Under the pieces are notes generated by a model. That model was not told where the DNA came from, did no database searches, and worked only from the letters and a program-made list of their open reading frames with translations. From contig CEFQ01000004.1 of the NCBI GenBank assembly GCA_900068845.1, positions 186,159 to 250,158 on the forward strand: a DNA stretch of 64,000 nucleotides, given 5' to 3'. Positions 37,468-45,668 of the stretch are shown piece by piece (position 1 is the stretch's first letter; each line of letters opens with the position of its first letter). Source of the stretch: Enterobacter ludwigii (lineage in GTDB: Bacteria; Pseudomonadota; Gammaproteobacteria; Enterobacterales; Enterobacteriaceae). The position numbers were made by a program, and so were the translations under genes.

Positions 37468-38037
37468 TCAGTAATTCACCGCCACGTTAATGGTGTCAGT
37501 GTAAGTACCTGCCGGGATCAGCGGGTTAAAGCCGCCGCCCACCACGCGACCATAAATGGCGTAGTTGGTACCCAGCGTGGGGTCCGTAGTACCACTGGCG
37601 GCGATATTGGTGTTGTTGGCGATAGCGGTGGTAAACGCGGCGTCGCTATACAGCGTATAGGCAATGCCTTGGGTATTGTCTGAACCAAGGGTGAGATAAC
37701 GCGGTTGTCCACTCACTGTGCCATATACCGTAGACGGGGCAGTGTTACTGCTGGTGACTTGCACGTTGAACGTTTGTCCGGTGGTACAGCGGACAAAGAT
37801 GCCATTACCCGCGGCTCCGACCAGCGTGGCGTTGAGGGTATCGAAGGTTGCAGCGCTGCTACCAAAGTTCAGGGTACCAAAGTTAACCCCAGTCGTTGCA
37901 GACTGGCCGTTCACCAAACAGCCGGTGGTCAGCGTCAATGTAGCATTGATGGTTCCCGTTGTGGTGGCGGCAAAAACAGCATGAGGTACAAGTGCGGCGC
38001 TTAGGCTAGTTGCCACAAGAAAAAGCTTGAGTTTCAT
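37468..38037 (-). CDS. Csu-type major pilin (CsuA/B-like)
   Basis: A 189-residue SCPU-domain subunit with a clear signal peptide (MKLKLFLVATSLSAALVPHAVFA), Gly/Ala/Thr-rich and first in the operon, the usual place of the major rod pilin. Cys residues in TTGCLVNGQS and FVRCTTGQTF form the conserved disulphide. The C-terminal strand is AGTYTDTINVAVNY. I chose the ATG at 38037, because AAGGA lies six bases upstream. The ATG at 38043 directly abuts that site. Confidence 0.88.
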   Translation of the reverse strand: MKLKLFLVATSLSAALVPHAVFAATTTGTINATLTLTTGCLVNGQSATTGVNFGTLNFGSSAATFDTLNATLVGAAGNGIFVRCTTGQTFNVQVTSSNTAPSTVYGTVSGQPRYLTLGSDNTQGIAYTLYSDAAFTTAIANNTNIAASGTTDPTLGTNYAIYGRVVGGGFNPLIPAGTYTDTINVAVNY

Positions 38038-38297
38038 AATCATTCCTTACTGATTATCCAAGGTCAGTGCTTTTTCACCTGGTTAGACATTTATGCAAAT
38101 ACAGCCAAAATCATGCAAGAGCCGGAACCGGCCAGACAGCGTAAGCGCCCGCTACCTAAGAAAATTCCTAGACATTGGGTTAATAACTTATATCAGTTTT
38201 GTTTACTATAGATCAGCAAATCAGGCCTTGTACCGCAATGCTTCGTTTTTTCCCTAATCAATTCACTTTTTTCGCCGATAACTCAGTATTCGCAAGG

Positions 38298-38472
38298 GGT
38301 AGCGGGCAGTTAAAAAAACTAAACGGTCGATGATTTCTGCCTCTACCGCGCGCATCGCTTCAATGTTATGTTCGTGCATTAATCAGATATTATTAATTTT
38401 TCACTCAATGGCTGACGATGAAAATAAAAAAAACAGCATAACGACTCCAGAATTGTCCTGGTCGTTTTTTTG
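38298..38472 (+). ncRNA. Candidate structured leader or small RNA ending in an intrinsic terminator
   Basis: GGTAG-CG-GGCAG (38298-38309) pairs with CTGCC-T-CTACC (38337-38347), a 10-bp stem with a small internal loop. About 90 bases later AACGA..CCAG pairs with CTGG-TCGTT, followed by seven T (38440-38472): a good terminator with no gene in front of it. Either a small RNA or a regulated 5' leader of the MHYT gene that starts 113 bases on. It does not resemble the cyclic-di-GMP riboswitch consensus as I know it. Confidence 0.4.
38440..38472 (+). terminator. Orphan terminator upstream of the first MHYT gene
   Basis: The stem is AACGA with TCGTT and, across a two-base bulge, CCAG with CTGG; TTTTTTT follows. 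Only a seven-codon open frame (MKIKKTA, 38418-38441) lies directly before it. Its presence implies a transcript starting upstream in the divergent region. Confidence 0.65.
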
Positions 38473-38584
38473 TTGAGCTTCGTCGCAGGCGGTCATGAAT
38501 CCTGCTTGAGCGGCGTTTTATCATCCTTGTCCTAATTTGACGACACCGTACCTGCTCCGCAGCGGGTAAAGTTTAGGAGCGCAC

Positions 38585-40687
38585 ATGCTACTGGTTACCT
38601 GGGATAGCGTTCTGGTTTCCGTTTCACTGATTGTGGCTTTCATCGCCGCCTTTACCGCATTGGATACCGCCGGGCGTGTTGCCGTCTCACGCGGCTGGCT
38701 AGCAAAACTTTGGTTGATAGGTGGCGGTACAGCGATGGGCATCGGGGTGTGGGCGATGCACTTTATTGGCATGCTGGCGATGATGATGCCGATGACCATG
38801 CGCTACGATGTCGAGCTCACCGTCCTCTCATTGCTGGTGGCAATAATCAGCGCCATCTTCGCTTTCGCGCAGGGCGTGCAAGGCAGTCATCTCACCCGCC
38901 GGCGCTTAGTGCGCGGCACTCTCATACTCGGCAGCGGCATCATTGTCATGCACTACCTCGGTATGAACGCGCTGATGATTGAAACCCCGATTCGCTGGAA
39001 TATGCCGTTGGTCGCGCTCTCGGTACTCATTGCTTACGCTGCATCTGGCGCGGCATTGTGGCTGGCATTCCATCTGCGCCAGGGCGAAAGCCTGCTGGTA
39101 TTGCGCGCTTGCGCGGCCGTACTCATGGGCATTGCGATTGCCGGGATGCATTACACCGGCATGGCCGCAGCGGAATTCATCTTGCCGATGACCATGCAGC
39201 ATCACGGTGCGAGCGAAGAGGGGCTGGCGGTATGGGTCACCATTATCACTTTGAGCATTTTGGGACTGATGCTGCTGATCTCGATGCTGGATGCACAGCT
39301 ACGTGCTGCTCGTCTCGCGGCCAAACTCAAGCGCGCTAACAGCGAGCTGCGCCAGCTGGCGATGCACGACAATCTCACTGCGCTGCCGAATCGTGTGATG
39401 CTGGATCACCAGCTCACCACGCAGATCAAACAGGCGACGCTGCAGGACGAGCACTTCGCCTTGATGTTTATGGATCTTGACGGCTTTAAAGCCGTCAACG
39501 ATACGTGGGGCCATCACGTCGGTGACCGCCTGCTGGTTGCGGTTGCTGAGCGCTTGCGTGTGCAGGTGAGTGAAGAGGTTCTGCTGGCGCGTCTGGGAGG
39601 CGATGAATTCGTGTTGCTGTGTCCACAGTTCCATATCCATCAGGCCACCAGGCTGGCGCAACAACTCGTCCAGGTGATTGATGCGCCTTTCGATCTCGAT
39701 CGTTATTCGCTGCGCGTCTCGCTCAGCGTCGGCATTGTTATCTTCCCGCTGCATGGCCGCAACCAGCAGGAGTTGATGTTCAATGCCGACTCCGCCATGT
39801 ATCACACCAAACACAGCGGCCGTAACGGCTGGTGCCTGTTTGAACCGGCGATGAGTGCCGTGGCGCAGCATCAATTGGCGCTCGCTAACGATCTGTGGAA
39901 CGCGCTGGAATATCAGGAGATGCGCCTGTTCTATCAGCCAAAATTCCGTGCGGGCGGCACGGTGTTGATGGGCTTTGAAGCGCTGTTGCGCTGGCAGCAT
40001 CCGCGGCGCGGCCTGCTCATGCCGGATATGTTTTTGGCGCGCGCCGAAAAAACCGGGCAAATTGTCGCGCTAGGAAACTGGGTGGTGAATGAAGCCTGCC
40101 GCCAGCTGAAACAGTGGCATGACGAAGGCAACGGTGACTGGACTGTTTCGGTCAATCTGTCGGCTCTGCAATTCCAGCAGCGCGATCTTATCGATAGCGT
40201 GCGTCAGGCGCTGCAACGTCACCAGATTCCTCAGGGCATGCTGATGCTGGAGATTACTGAGAACATCGCCATGCGCGACCCGCAGTTCAGCCAGCAGCGC
40301 ATTGCTGAATTACATCGGCTAGGCGTGAAAGTCGCGATCGATAATTTCGGCATCGGCTACGCCAATCTGCTGCATTTGAAACATCTGGAAGCCAGCGAGC
40401 TGAAAATAGATCGCTCATTTATCAATAGCCTACGTGCCGGTAGCGAAGACGCCGCTGTTGTCAGTGCCATGCTGACGCTGGCACAAACGCTTAACCTGCG
40501 CATGGTCGCAGAAGGCGTTGAAACCGAGGAGCAGCAGCGCCTGTTAACCGGGTTAGGCTTCGACACGCTGCAAGGGTATCTGCTCGGCAAGCCGACACCC
40601 GCAGAGCGTATTGGCGAATTTACCGCTGCGCTTAGCGTGCCGCTGCCGTTTACCGATAACGTTGTATCGATGGCTGGCGCGCAATAA
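38585..40687 (+). CDS. MHYT-GGDEF-EAL cyclic-di-GMP protein with degenerate EAL site
   Basis: A 700-residue inner-membrane signalling protein. The N-terminal ~240 residues form a seven-helix MHYT sensor with three motif copies (AMHFIGM, VMHYLGM, GMHYTGM), thought to bind metal and sense a gas or redox cue. The GGDEF motif is intact at residues 338-342 (RLGGDEF), so cyclase activity is plausible. The EAL motif (residue 465 on), NLSALQF, ITEN, ELKIDRSFI and AEGVET are present. However, the usual DDFGTGYSSL is DNFGIGYANL, with Asn587 replacing a metal-binding Asp. Phosphodiesterase activity is therefore doubtful. It is a tandem paralogue of the next gene. Confidence 0.9.
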   Translation: MLLVTWDSVLVSVSLIVAFIAAFTALDTAGRVAVSRGWLAKLWLIGGGTAMGIGVWAMHFIGMLAMMMPMTMRYDVELTVLSLLVAIISAIFAFAQGVQGSHLTRRRLVRGTLILGSGIIVMHYLGMNALMIETPIRWNMPLVALSVLIAYAASGAALWLAFHLRQGESLLVLRACAAVLMGIAIAGMHYTGMAAAEFILPMTMQHHGASEEGLAVWVTIITLSILGLMLLISMLDAQLRAARLAAKLKRANSELRQLAMHDNLTALPNRVMLDHQLTTQIKQATLQDEHFALMFMDLDGFKAVNDTWGHHVGDRLLVAVAERLRVQVSEEVLLARLGGDEFVLLCPQFHIHQATRLAQQLVQVIDAPFDLDRYSLRVSLSVGIVIFPLHGRNQQELMFNADSAMYHTKHSGRNGWCLFEPAMSAVAQHQLALANDLWNALEYQEMRLFYQPKFRAGGTVLMGFEALLRWQHPRRGLLMPDMFLARAEKTGQIVALGNWVVNEACRQLKQWHDEGNGDWTVSVNLSALQFQQRDLIDSVRQALQRHQIPQGMLMLEITENIAMRDPQFSQQRIAELHRLGVKVAIDNFGIGYANLLHLKHLEASELKIDRSFINSLRAGSEDAAVVSAMLTLAQTLNLRMVAEGVETEEQQRLLTGLGFDTLQGYLLGKPTPAERIGEFTAALSVPLPFTDNVVSMAGAQ

Positions 40688-40845
40688 ACAATTTTTATTT
40701 TCTTCCGCATCGGAAGGTTTCATCGTTCAAAGACTCAGATCGGCGGGCTCGCTGCCGATAATTCCTACAATAAAACCAACAGATTCCACCTATTTAATAA
40801 CAACACCACAGCTGACTTACACCGGCTTTAACTTGGGAAATCACT

Positions 40846-42936
40846 ATGTTAGTGACTTCGTACGACTCGTTTACCGTCATCGTCTCGATCCTGGTGGCGA
40901 TGCTGGCCTCGTTTACTGCACTTGATATGGCAGGACGCGTGGCTTCCTCAACTGGCAAGGTGGCGCTGGTTTGGTTATTCGGCGGTGGATTCGCCATGGG
41001 CATCGGCATCTGGGCGATGCACTTCATCGGTATGTTATCGATGAGCCTCGACATGGTTATGAGCTACGACCCTATACTAACCGTCACCTCCATGGTGGTG
41101 GCGGTGCTGGCCTCATTTTTTGCCCTGTGGCTGGTGTGCTCCACCAGTACCTTGCCGTGGTCACGACTGTGTGGCGGCGCGTTTGTGCTGGGTTCCGGCG
41201 TGGTGGCCATGCACTACACCGGTATGGCGGCGCTGATGTTTTCCCCCGGTATCACCTGGAATTGGGGCTGGGTGGCGGCATCGGTGGCGATTGCGCTGGT
41301 GGCCTCGGGCGCTGCGCTGTGGCTGGCGTTTAACCTGCGCGAAGGACATGGTCGCGTCACGCTATTACGCCTTGGCGCGTCAGTGGTGATGGGCTGTGCG
41401 ATTGCCGGCATGCACTATACCGGCATGGCGGCCGCCAACTTCCCGATGCAAAGCCACGCGACGCACATGGGCGTCAACAGTAACTGGCTGGCGGTGGTGG
41501 TGACTGTAGTGACGCTGGCGATCCTCGGTATCACCTTGCTGGTCTCGATGCTGGATGCACGTCTGCAGGCGCGTACTTCAATCCTCGCGCACTCGCTGGC
41601 TGAGGCCAATCGTGAGCTGGCGCAGCTGGCGCTGCACGATAACCTGACGCGTTTGCCTAACCGCATTCTGTTAGAAGACCGCCTGGAGCAAGCCATCAAT
41701 AAAGCCAACCGCGAAAAGTCGCAGTTTGCGCTGATGTTTATGGACCTCGACGGTTTCAAAGCGGTTAACGATGCCTTTGGTCACCACGTTGGCGACAATT
41801 TGCTGATTGGCGTTACCGAGCGCATGACCGGCCAGATGAAAGGGCACTACACGTTAGCGCGCATGGGCGGCGACGAATTTGTGCTGCTGCTGGAGATTGA
41901 TGATCCCAACGATGCCGCCGCCGTGGCCGATACGCTGGTCAAAGCGGTGGATCGTCCGTTCGATATCTCGCGCTATGAGCTGGTGGTGTCGCTGAGTATT
42001 GGTATTGCGGTCTATCCCGGCGATGGCAAAGACGAGCGCGAGCTGATGTTTAACGCCGATGCCGCCATGTACCACACCAAAAACAATGGTCGCAACGGTT
42101 ACACTTTCTTCCAGCCGTCGATGAATATGCTGGCGCAGTCGCAGTTGCAGCTGAATAACGATTTGTGGCAAGCGCTGGATAATCAGGAGCTTCGGCTATT
42201 CTATCAACCTAAATACTGTGCGCCGAGCGGGCCCATCCTCGGTTTTGAAGCGCTGCTGCGTTGGCAGCATCCAACGCGCGGTCTGCTGGCACCCGACACC
42301 TTCCTGCCGATGGCGGAGAAGACCGGCATGATTGTGAGTATTGGCAATTGGGTGATCAACGAAGCCTGTCGTCAGCTGCGCTCATGGCATCTGCAGGGGC
42401 ATCCGCACTGGTCGGTGGCGGTCAATCTATCGTCCCTGCAGTTTGAACAAAGTAACCTGGTGGAAATCGTCACCAGGGCGCTGGAACAGCATCGAATCCC
42501 AGCGGAATTGCTGACGCTGGAAGTCACCGAAACCACGGCGATGCGCGACCCGGAAGAGAGCGTGCGCATCCTTACCGAGCTCACCAACATGGGCGTAAAG
42601 GCGTCGATTGATGATTTCGGTACGGGCTACTCCAGCTTGTTGTATCTTAAGCGTTTACCGGCCAGCGAGCTGAAAATCGATCGCGCCTTTGTCAACGAGC
42701 TGCAGGCCAACTCAGAAGATGCCACCATCGTCTCCGCCATTGTCGCGCTGGCGCAGTCGCTGCAGCTGAAAGTGGTCGCCGAAGGCGTTGAAACCCAGGA
42801 TCAGCAGACGTTCCTCACCGGTTTAGGCTGCGATACGTTGCAGGGGTATTTGCTGGGTAAACCGGTGCCGCCGGAACGCATTGGTGAGTTGCCGAATTTT
42901 TATGAAGAAGCGTTAGCGCTGGAGAGCGTGCCTTAA
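40846..42936 (+). CDS. MHYT-GGDEF-EAL cyclic-di-GMP protein with intact motifs
   Basis: A 696-residue paralogue of the preceding gene and collinear with it along the whole length. The MHYT sensor has motifs AMHFIGM, AMHYTGM and GMHYTGM. GGDEF sits at residues 341-345 (RMGGDEF). The EAL domain has all expected residues, including SIDDFGTGYSSL (Asp589-Asp590). It is expected to make or degrade cyclic-di-GMP, but which activity dominates cannot be told. It follows the first copy by 158 bp with no obvious terminator between, so co-transcription is possible. Confidence 0.92.
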   Translation: MLVTSYDSFTVIVSILVAMLASFTALDMAGRVASSTGKVALVWLFGGGFAMGIGIWAMHFIGMLSMSLDMVMSYDPILTVTSMVVAVLASFFALWLVCSTSTLPWSRLCGGAFVLGSGVVAMHYTGMAALMFSPGITWNWGWVAASVAIALVASGAALWLAFNLREGHGRVTLLRLGASVVMGCAIAGMHYTGMAAANFPMQSHATHMGVNSNWLAVVVTVVTLAILGITLLVSMLDARLQARTSILAHSLAEANRELAQLALHDNLTRLPNRILLEDRLEQAINKANREKSQFALMFMDLDGFKAVNDAFGHHVGDNLLIGVTERMTGQMKGHYTLARMGGDEFVLLLEIDDPNDAAAVADTLVKAVDRPFDISRYELVVSLSIGIAVYPGDGKDERELMFNADAAMYHTKNNGRNGYTFFQPSMNMLAQSQLQLNNDLWQALDNQELRLFYQPKYCAPSGPILGFEALLRWQHPTRGLLAPDTFLPMAEKTGMIVSIGNWVINEACRQLRSWHLQGHPHWSVAVNLSSLQFEQSNLVEIVTRALEQHRIPAELLTLEVTETTAMRDPEESVRILTELTNMGVKASIDDFGTGYSSLLYLKRLPASELKIDRAFVNELQANSEDATIVSAIVALAQSLQLKVVAEGVETQDQQTFLTGLGCDTLQGYLLGKPVPPERIGELPNFYEEALALESVP

Positions 42937-42948
42937 CACCGACTCATT

Positions 42949-42986
42949 CCCTCTCCTGCGCTTGCGGGAGAGGGTTAGGGTGAGGG
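42949..42986. repeat. Widespread enterobacterial hairpin repeat (CCCTCTCC / GGAGAGGG type)
   Basis: CCCTCTCC (42949-42956) and GGAGAGGG (42967-42974) form a stem around TGCGCTTGCG. It is followed by TTAGGGTGAGGG. This intergenic repeat is familiar from many proteobacterial genomes. It sits just before the MocR-type gene and overlaps a spurious upstream extension of that frame. Confidence 0.7.
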
Positions 42987-43021
42987 AAACTAGCCGCCAA
43001 ATCCTCTACATTGGAGTTCGG

Positions 43022-44434
43022 GTGGCGAAATATCAGCAGTTGGTGGAACAGCTTCGTACGCAAATCGAGGCACGCATTTGGCCGCCAGGTGAAAAACTGC
43101 CGTCGCTACGCCAACAGGCGGAGCAGAGCGGGCTGAGTCTGATGACGGTGATGCACGCCTACGAAGTGCTGGAAAGCCAGGGTTGGATCGTCTCGAAGCC
43201 GCAATCCGGCTACTACGTGGCCCCGCGCGCCGCCGAAAGCCGTCCCCGACTGCCAACGCAGGCGATCGCCAAAACCGATCAGGCTGATACCAACAGCTTC
43301 GTGTTTGACGTGCTGCAAGCCACGCGCAATCCCGCCATCATGCCGTTTGGCTCAGCGTTTCCCGATCCCGAGCTGTTCCCGCAGCGCCAGCTGATGCGCT
43401 CGCTGGTGAAGGTCTCGCACAATTTGAAACCCACCGATGCGCTTAACAACCTGCCGCCAGGCAATGAAGCGCTACGTAAAATTCTGGCCCAACGCTATGC
43501 GCAGCAGGGCATAACGCTGTCGCCGGATGACATTGTTATCACCAACGGCGCAATGGAAGCGCTCAATCTGAGCCTGCAAGCCGTCACCGAACCCGGTGAT
43601 TGGGTGATCCTCGAAAATCCCTCCTTTTATGGCGCGCTACAGGCGATTGAACGTCTCAAGCTTAATGCCATTGCCATCGCCAGTGATGTGGAACACGGCA
43701 TGGATCTGGATGAGCTGGAGCAGGCGCTACAGCGCTGGCCCGTAAAAGCCTGCTGGCTGATGACCAACCGGCAAAATCCGCTCGGCTTTACCTTGAGCGC
43801 AGTGCGCAAGCAACAGCTGGTGGAACTGCTGGCACGCTACAATGTGGCGATGATTGAAGACGATGTTTATGGCGATCTCTATGAAGGTCATGACAAACCG
43901 CTACCGGCGAAAGCCTTTGATCGCGACGGCAACGTGCTGCACTGCGGCAGTTTCTCGAAAAATCTGGTGGCGGGATTTCGCGTCGGTTGGGTGGCAGCAG
44001 GACGGCATGCGCAGCGGGTGCAGCGCATTCAGCTGATGAGTACGCTCTCGACCAGCGCGCCAATGCAGCTGGCGCTCGCCGATTTCCTCAGCACGCGCAG
44101 TTACGATGCGCATTTGAAGAAGCTGCGTCAGACGCTGGCAAAGCGTAAGCAGTTGGCGCAACAGGCGCTGCGCCGTGTTCTGCCTGTCGATGCGAGCATC
44201 AGCGATACGCCGGGCGGCTATTTCCTCTGGATTGCGCTGCCGGCGCACATGAATACCACCGAGCTGTACCATTTAGCGTTGCGCGAAGGGATCAGCATTG
44301 CGCCCGGCCAGCTGTTTTCCAGCAGCGAAGGTTTCAGCCACTGTTTCCGCTTCAATACCGCCTGGCCGTGGGATACACGCGCCGAGGCGGCGGTGGAAAC
44401 GTTGGGCAAACTGATTGCCGGGCTGAACCGTTAA
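43022..44434 (+). CDS. MocR-type GntR/aminotransferase-like transcriptional regulator (YdcR-like)
   Basis: A 470-residue fusion of an N-terminal GntR winged helix (residues 1-75; GEKLPSLRQQAEQSGLSLMTVMHAYEVLESQGWIVSKPQSGYYV) with a fold-type I PLP aminotransferase-like domain. The PLP region includes ITNGAMEALNLSLQAV, MTNRQNPLGFTLS, MIEDDVYGDLY and the lysine block CGSFSKNLVAGFRVGWV. MocR proteins use PLP as an effector-sensing cofactor. I chose the GTG at 43022 with TTGGAG upstream; the frame opens earlier inside a repeat. Target genes are unknown. Confidence 0.87.
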   Translation: MAKYQQLVEQLRTQIEARIWPPGEKLPSLRQQAEQSGLSLMTVMHAYEVLESQGWIVSKPQSGYYVAPRAAESRPRLPTQAIAKTDQADTNSFVFDVLQATRNPAIMPFGSAFPDPELFPQRQLMRSLVKVSHNLKPTDALNNLPPGNEALRKILAQRYAQQGITLSPDDIVITNGAMEALNLSLQAVTEPGDWVILENPSFYGALQAIERLKLNAIAIASDVEHGMDLDELEQALQRWPVKACWLMTNRQNPLGFTLSAVRKQQLVELLARYNVAMIEDDVYGDLYEGHDKPLPAKAFDRDGNVLHCGSFSKNLVAGFRVGWVAAGRHAQRVQRIQLMSTLSTSAPMQLALADFLSTRSYDAHLKKLRQTLAKRKQLAQQALRRVLPVDASISDTPGGYFLWIALPAHMNTTELYHLALREGISIAPGQLFSSSEGFSHCFRFNTAWPWDTRAEAAVETLGKLIAGLNR

Positions 44435-44913
44435 ACCTTGGCCGCCTGCTGGTGGCCCCAGGTGAGATAGTAGACGTCATAGAAATCCACTTCACCTTTC
44501 TGCTTCATCAAACGATCAATACCGCTGCGCACGCGATCCGGCGTGTGCGGGTTATCCAGAATCTTATTCAGCGCCTGCTGTGAAACCGGCTGCACGTAAT
44601 ACCACTCGCCGTTGTAGCAAACCCGCAGATCCAGCGTATCGATATCTTCGAAGCGGTATTTGGGGTTGATGTCCATCAGCATCAGCACGCTCATCACCAG
44701 CACAAACACCGTGGCAAACCAGAACGCCGGCCAGCCGAGCATGTCGGTGGTAAAAATCAGCGCGACGCTGAGTCCGTAGCATAAGTACATGGCGGCCCAG
44801 AGTCCGGGGTGTTTTTTCAAAAACGAGAAGCTAAAGCGCGGGCGATTATCACGCAGTTCGTCACGGTTCAGCGTATCGATTTCGTCGAGCAGGATTTGTT
44901 TAATCGCGTCCAT
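44431..44913 (-). CDS. ylaC: YlaC-family inner membrane protein
   Basis: A 160-residue protein resembling E. coli YlaC (RDNRPRFSFSFLKKHPGLWAAMY, KYRFEDIDTLDLRVCYNGEWY, KGEVDFYDVYYL). Two adjacent transmembrane helices lie at about residues 37-60 and 61-83 (LWAAMYLCYGLSVALIFT; FWFATVFVLVMSVLMLMD). Function unknown. It is convergent with the MocR gene and overlaps its stop by four bases. Confidence 0.85.
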   Translation of the reverse strand: MDAIKQILLDEIDTLNRDELRDNRPRFSFSFLKKHPGLWAAMYLCYGLSVALIFTTDMLGWPAFWFATVFVLVMSVLMLMDINPKYRFEDIDTLDLRVCYNGEWYYVQPVSQQALNKILDNPHTPDRVRSGIDRLMKQKGEVDFYDVYYLTWGHQQAAKV

Positions 44914-45084
44914 TGTTCACCTCTAATTATCACTGCCTGCCAGTAAAGCACATAACAGTGAAGCGAATTAGAGACAGATTCGGTGTGTTTTTTTATAACA
45001 GTTGGGATCTGTCGCGCAAGAGAGTACGGCAAGGGTTGAGATGAGGTTATAGCGAGAACAGGATGTGCATTTGGAACGACAAGG

Positions 45085-45420
45085 ATGCGACATCAAGTAC
45101 AGCGCTGCCGGGAGTTAAGAAATAACATGACGGTAGCAGAACGAACGCTATGGTCTCTATTGCGTGCCAGACAATGTAGCGGAATGCGATTTCGCCGACA
45201 GTATGCTTTTGGTCCCTATATTTTGGCTTTTGCCTGCCTGGAGAAGCGGCTAGTGATTGAGCTCGACGGATCTCAACATGGCGAAAATGTCAGATATGAC
45301 GATGAACGCACGCAACGGCTAAACAGACATGGCTGGCGCGTACTGAGATTTTGGAATCATGAGGTAATACAGAAGTCGGATGCCGTTTTTGCGGTGATTA
45401 TGGCGGCGTTGGCGGATTAG
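45085..45420 (+). CDS. DUF559-domain protein, endonuclease-like, catalytic Asp apparently missing
   Basis: A 111-residue DUF559 protein, a PD-(D/E)XK-like fold related to very-short-patch-repair endonucleases. It shows the family blocks MTVAERTLWSLLRARQ, GMRFRRQYAFGPYILAF and LVIELDGSQH...YDDERTQRLNRHGWRVLRFWNHEV. The usual catalytic aspartate in (Y)IVDFYC is replaced here (YILAFAC), although the downstream Glu of IELDG remains. Nuclease activity may be lost. The start could also be the internal ATG at MTVAERT. Biological role is unknown. Directly followed by a repeat cluster. Confidence 0.75.
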   Translation: MRHQVQRCRELRNNMTVAERTLWSLLRARQCSGMRFRRQYAFGPYILAFACLEKRLVIELDGSQHGENVRYDDERTQRLNRHGWRVLRFWNHEVIQKSDAVFAVIMAALAD

Positions 45421-45423
45421 CTC

Positions 45424-45665
45424 GTGCTCGCTGTCCCCTAACAGGTGCTCGCTGTCCCCCTCCTCGGTCCTCCCCCATAAATGGGGGAGGAAGATGCTGC
45501 AATATGCCAGCTCTGAAATAGCATGTGGCAGCATCTCCTTCCCCCGCAAGCGGGGGAAGGCCGGGATGGGGGACAGCGAGCACATACAAGGAACAGCGAG
45601 CACATACGAAGGAACAGCGAGCACATACAAGGAACAGCGAGCACCCACCAAGGGACAGCCAGCAC
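45424..45665. repeat. Dense repeat cluster: seven copies of a GGGACAGCGAGCAC core plus three hairpins
   Basis: Two inverted copies (45424-45438 and 45445-45459, GTGCTCGCTGTCCCC) face five direct copies starting at 45569, 45590, 45611, 45631 and 45652 with a 20-21 bp period. Between the arms are three successive hairpins. TCCTCCCCCAT pairs with ATGGGGGAGGA (about 45468-45491). AGATGCTGC (45492-45500) pairs with GCAGCATCT (45528-45536). CCTTCCCCCGC pairs with GCGGGGGAAGG (about 45537-45560). No protein is credibly encoded. The cluster lies directly downstream of the truncated lfhA gene. Confidence 0.8.
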
Positions 45666-45668
45666 CAT

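Larger units (their letters stand above)
38038..38584. other. 547-bp divergent region between csu pili and MHYT-GGDEF-EAL genes
   Basis: No convincing protein gene. It must contain the csu promoter (minus) and the promoter for the first MHYT gene (plus). It also holds a structured segment at 38298-38347 and a terminator at 38440-38472, both on the plus strand. The region is clearly more AT-rich than its flanks. Confidence 0.7.

Noticed and set aside
38298..38347. Cyclic-di-GMP (GEMM) riboswitch before the GGDEF-EAL gene
   Set aside because: The conserved GEMM core residues and tetraloop-receptor arrangement are not visible; only a generic stem is present.
45569..45665. Direct repeats that look like a small CRISPR array
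   Set aside because: The core is only about 14 bp with 6-7 bp between cores, so there are no spacers of usual length, and no cas genes are present. Tandem repeat is the better description.
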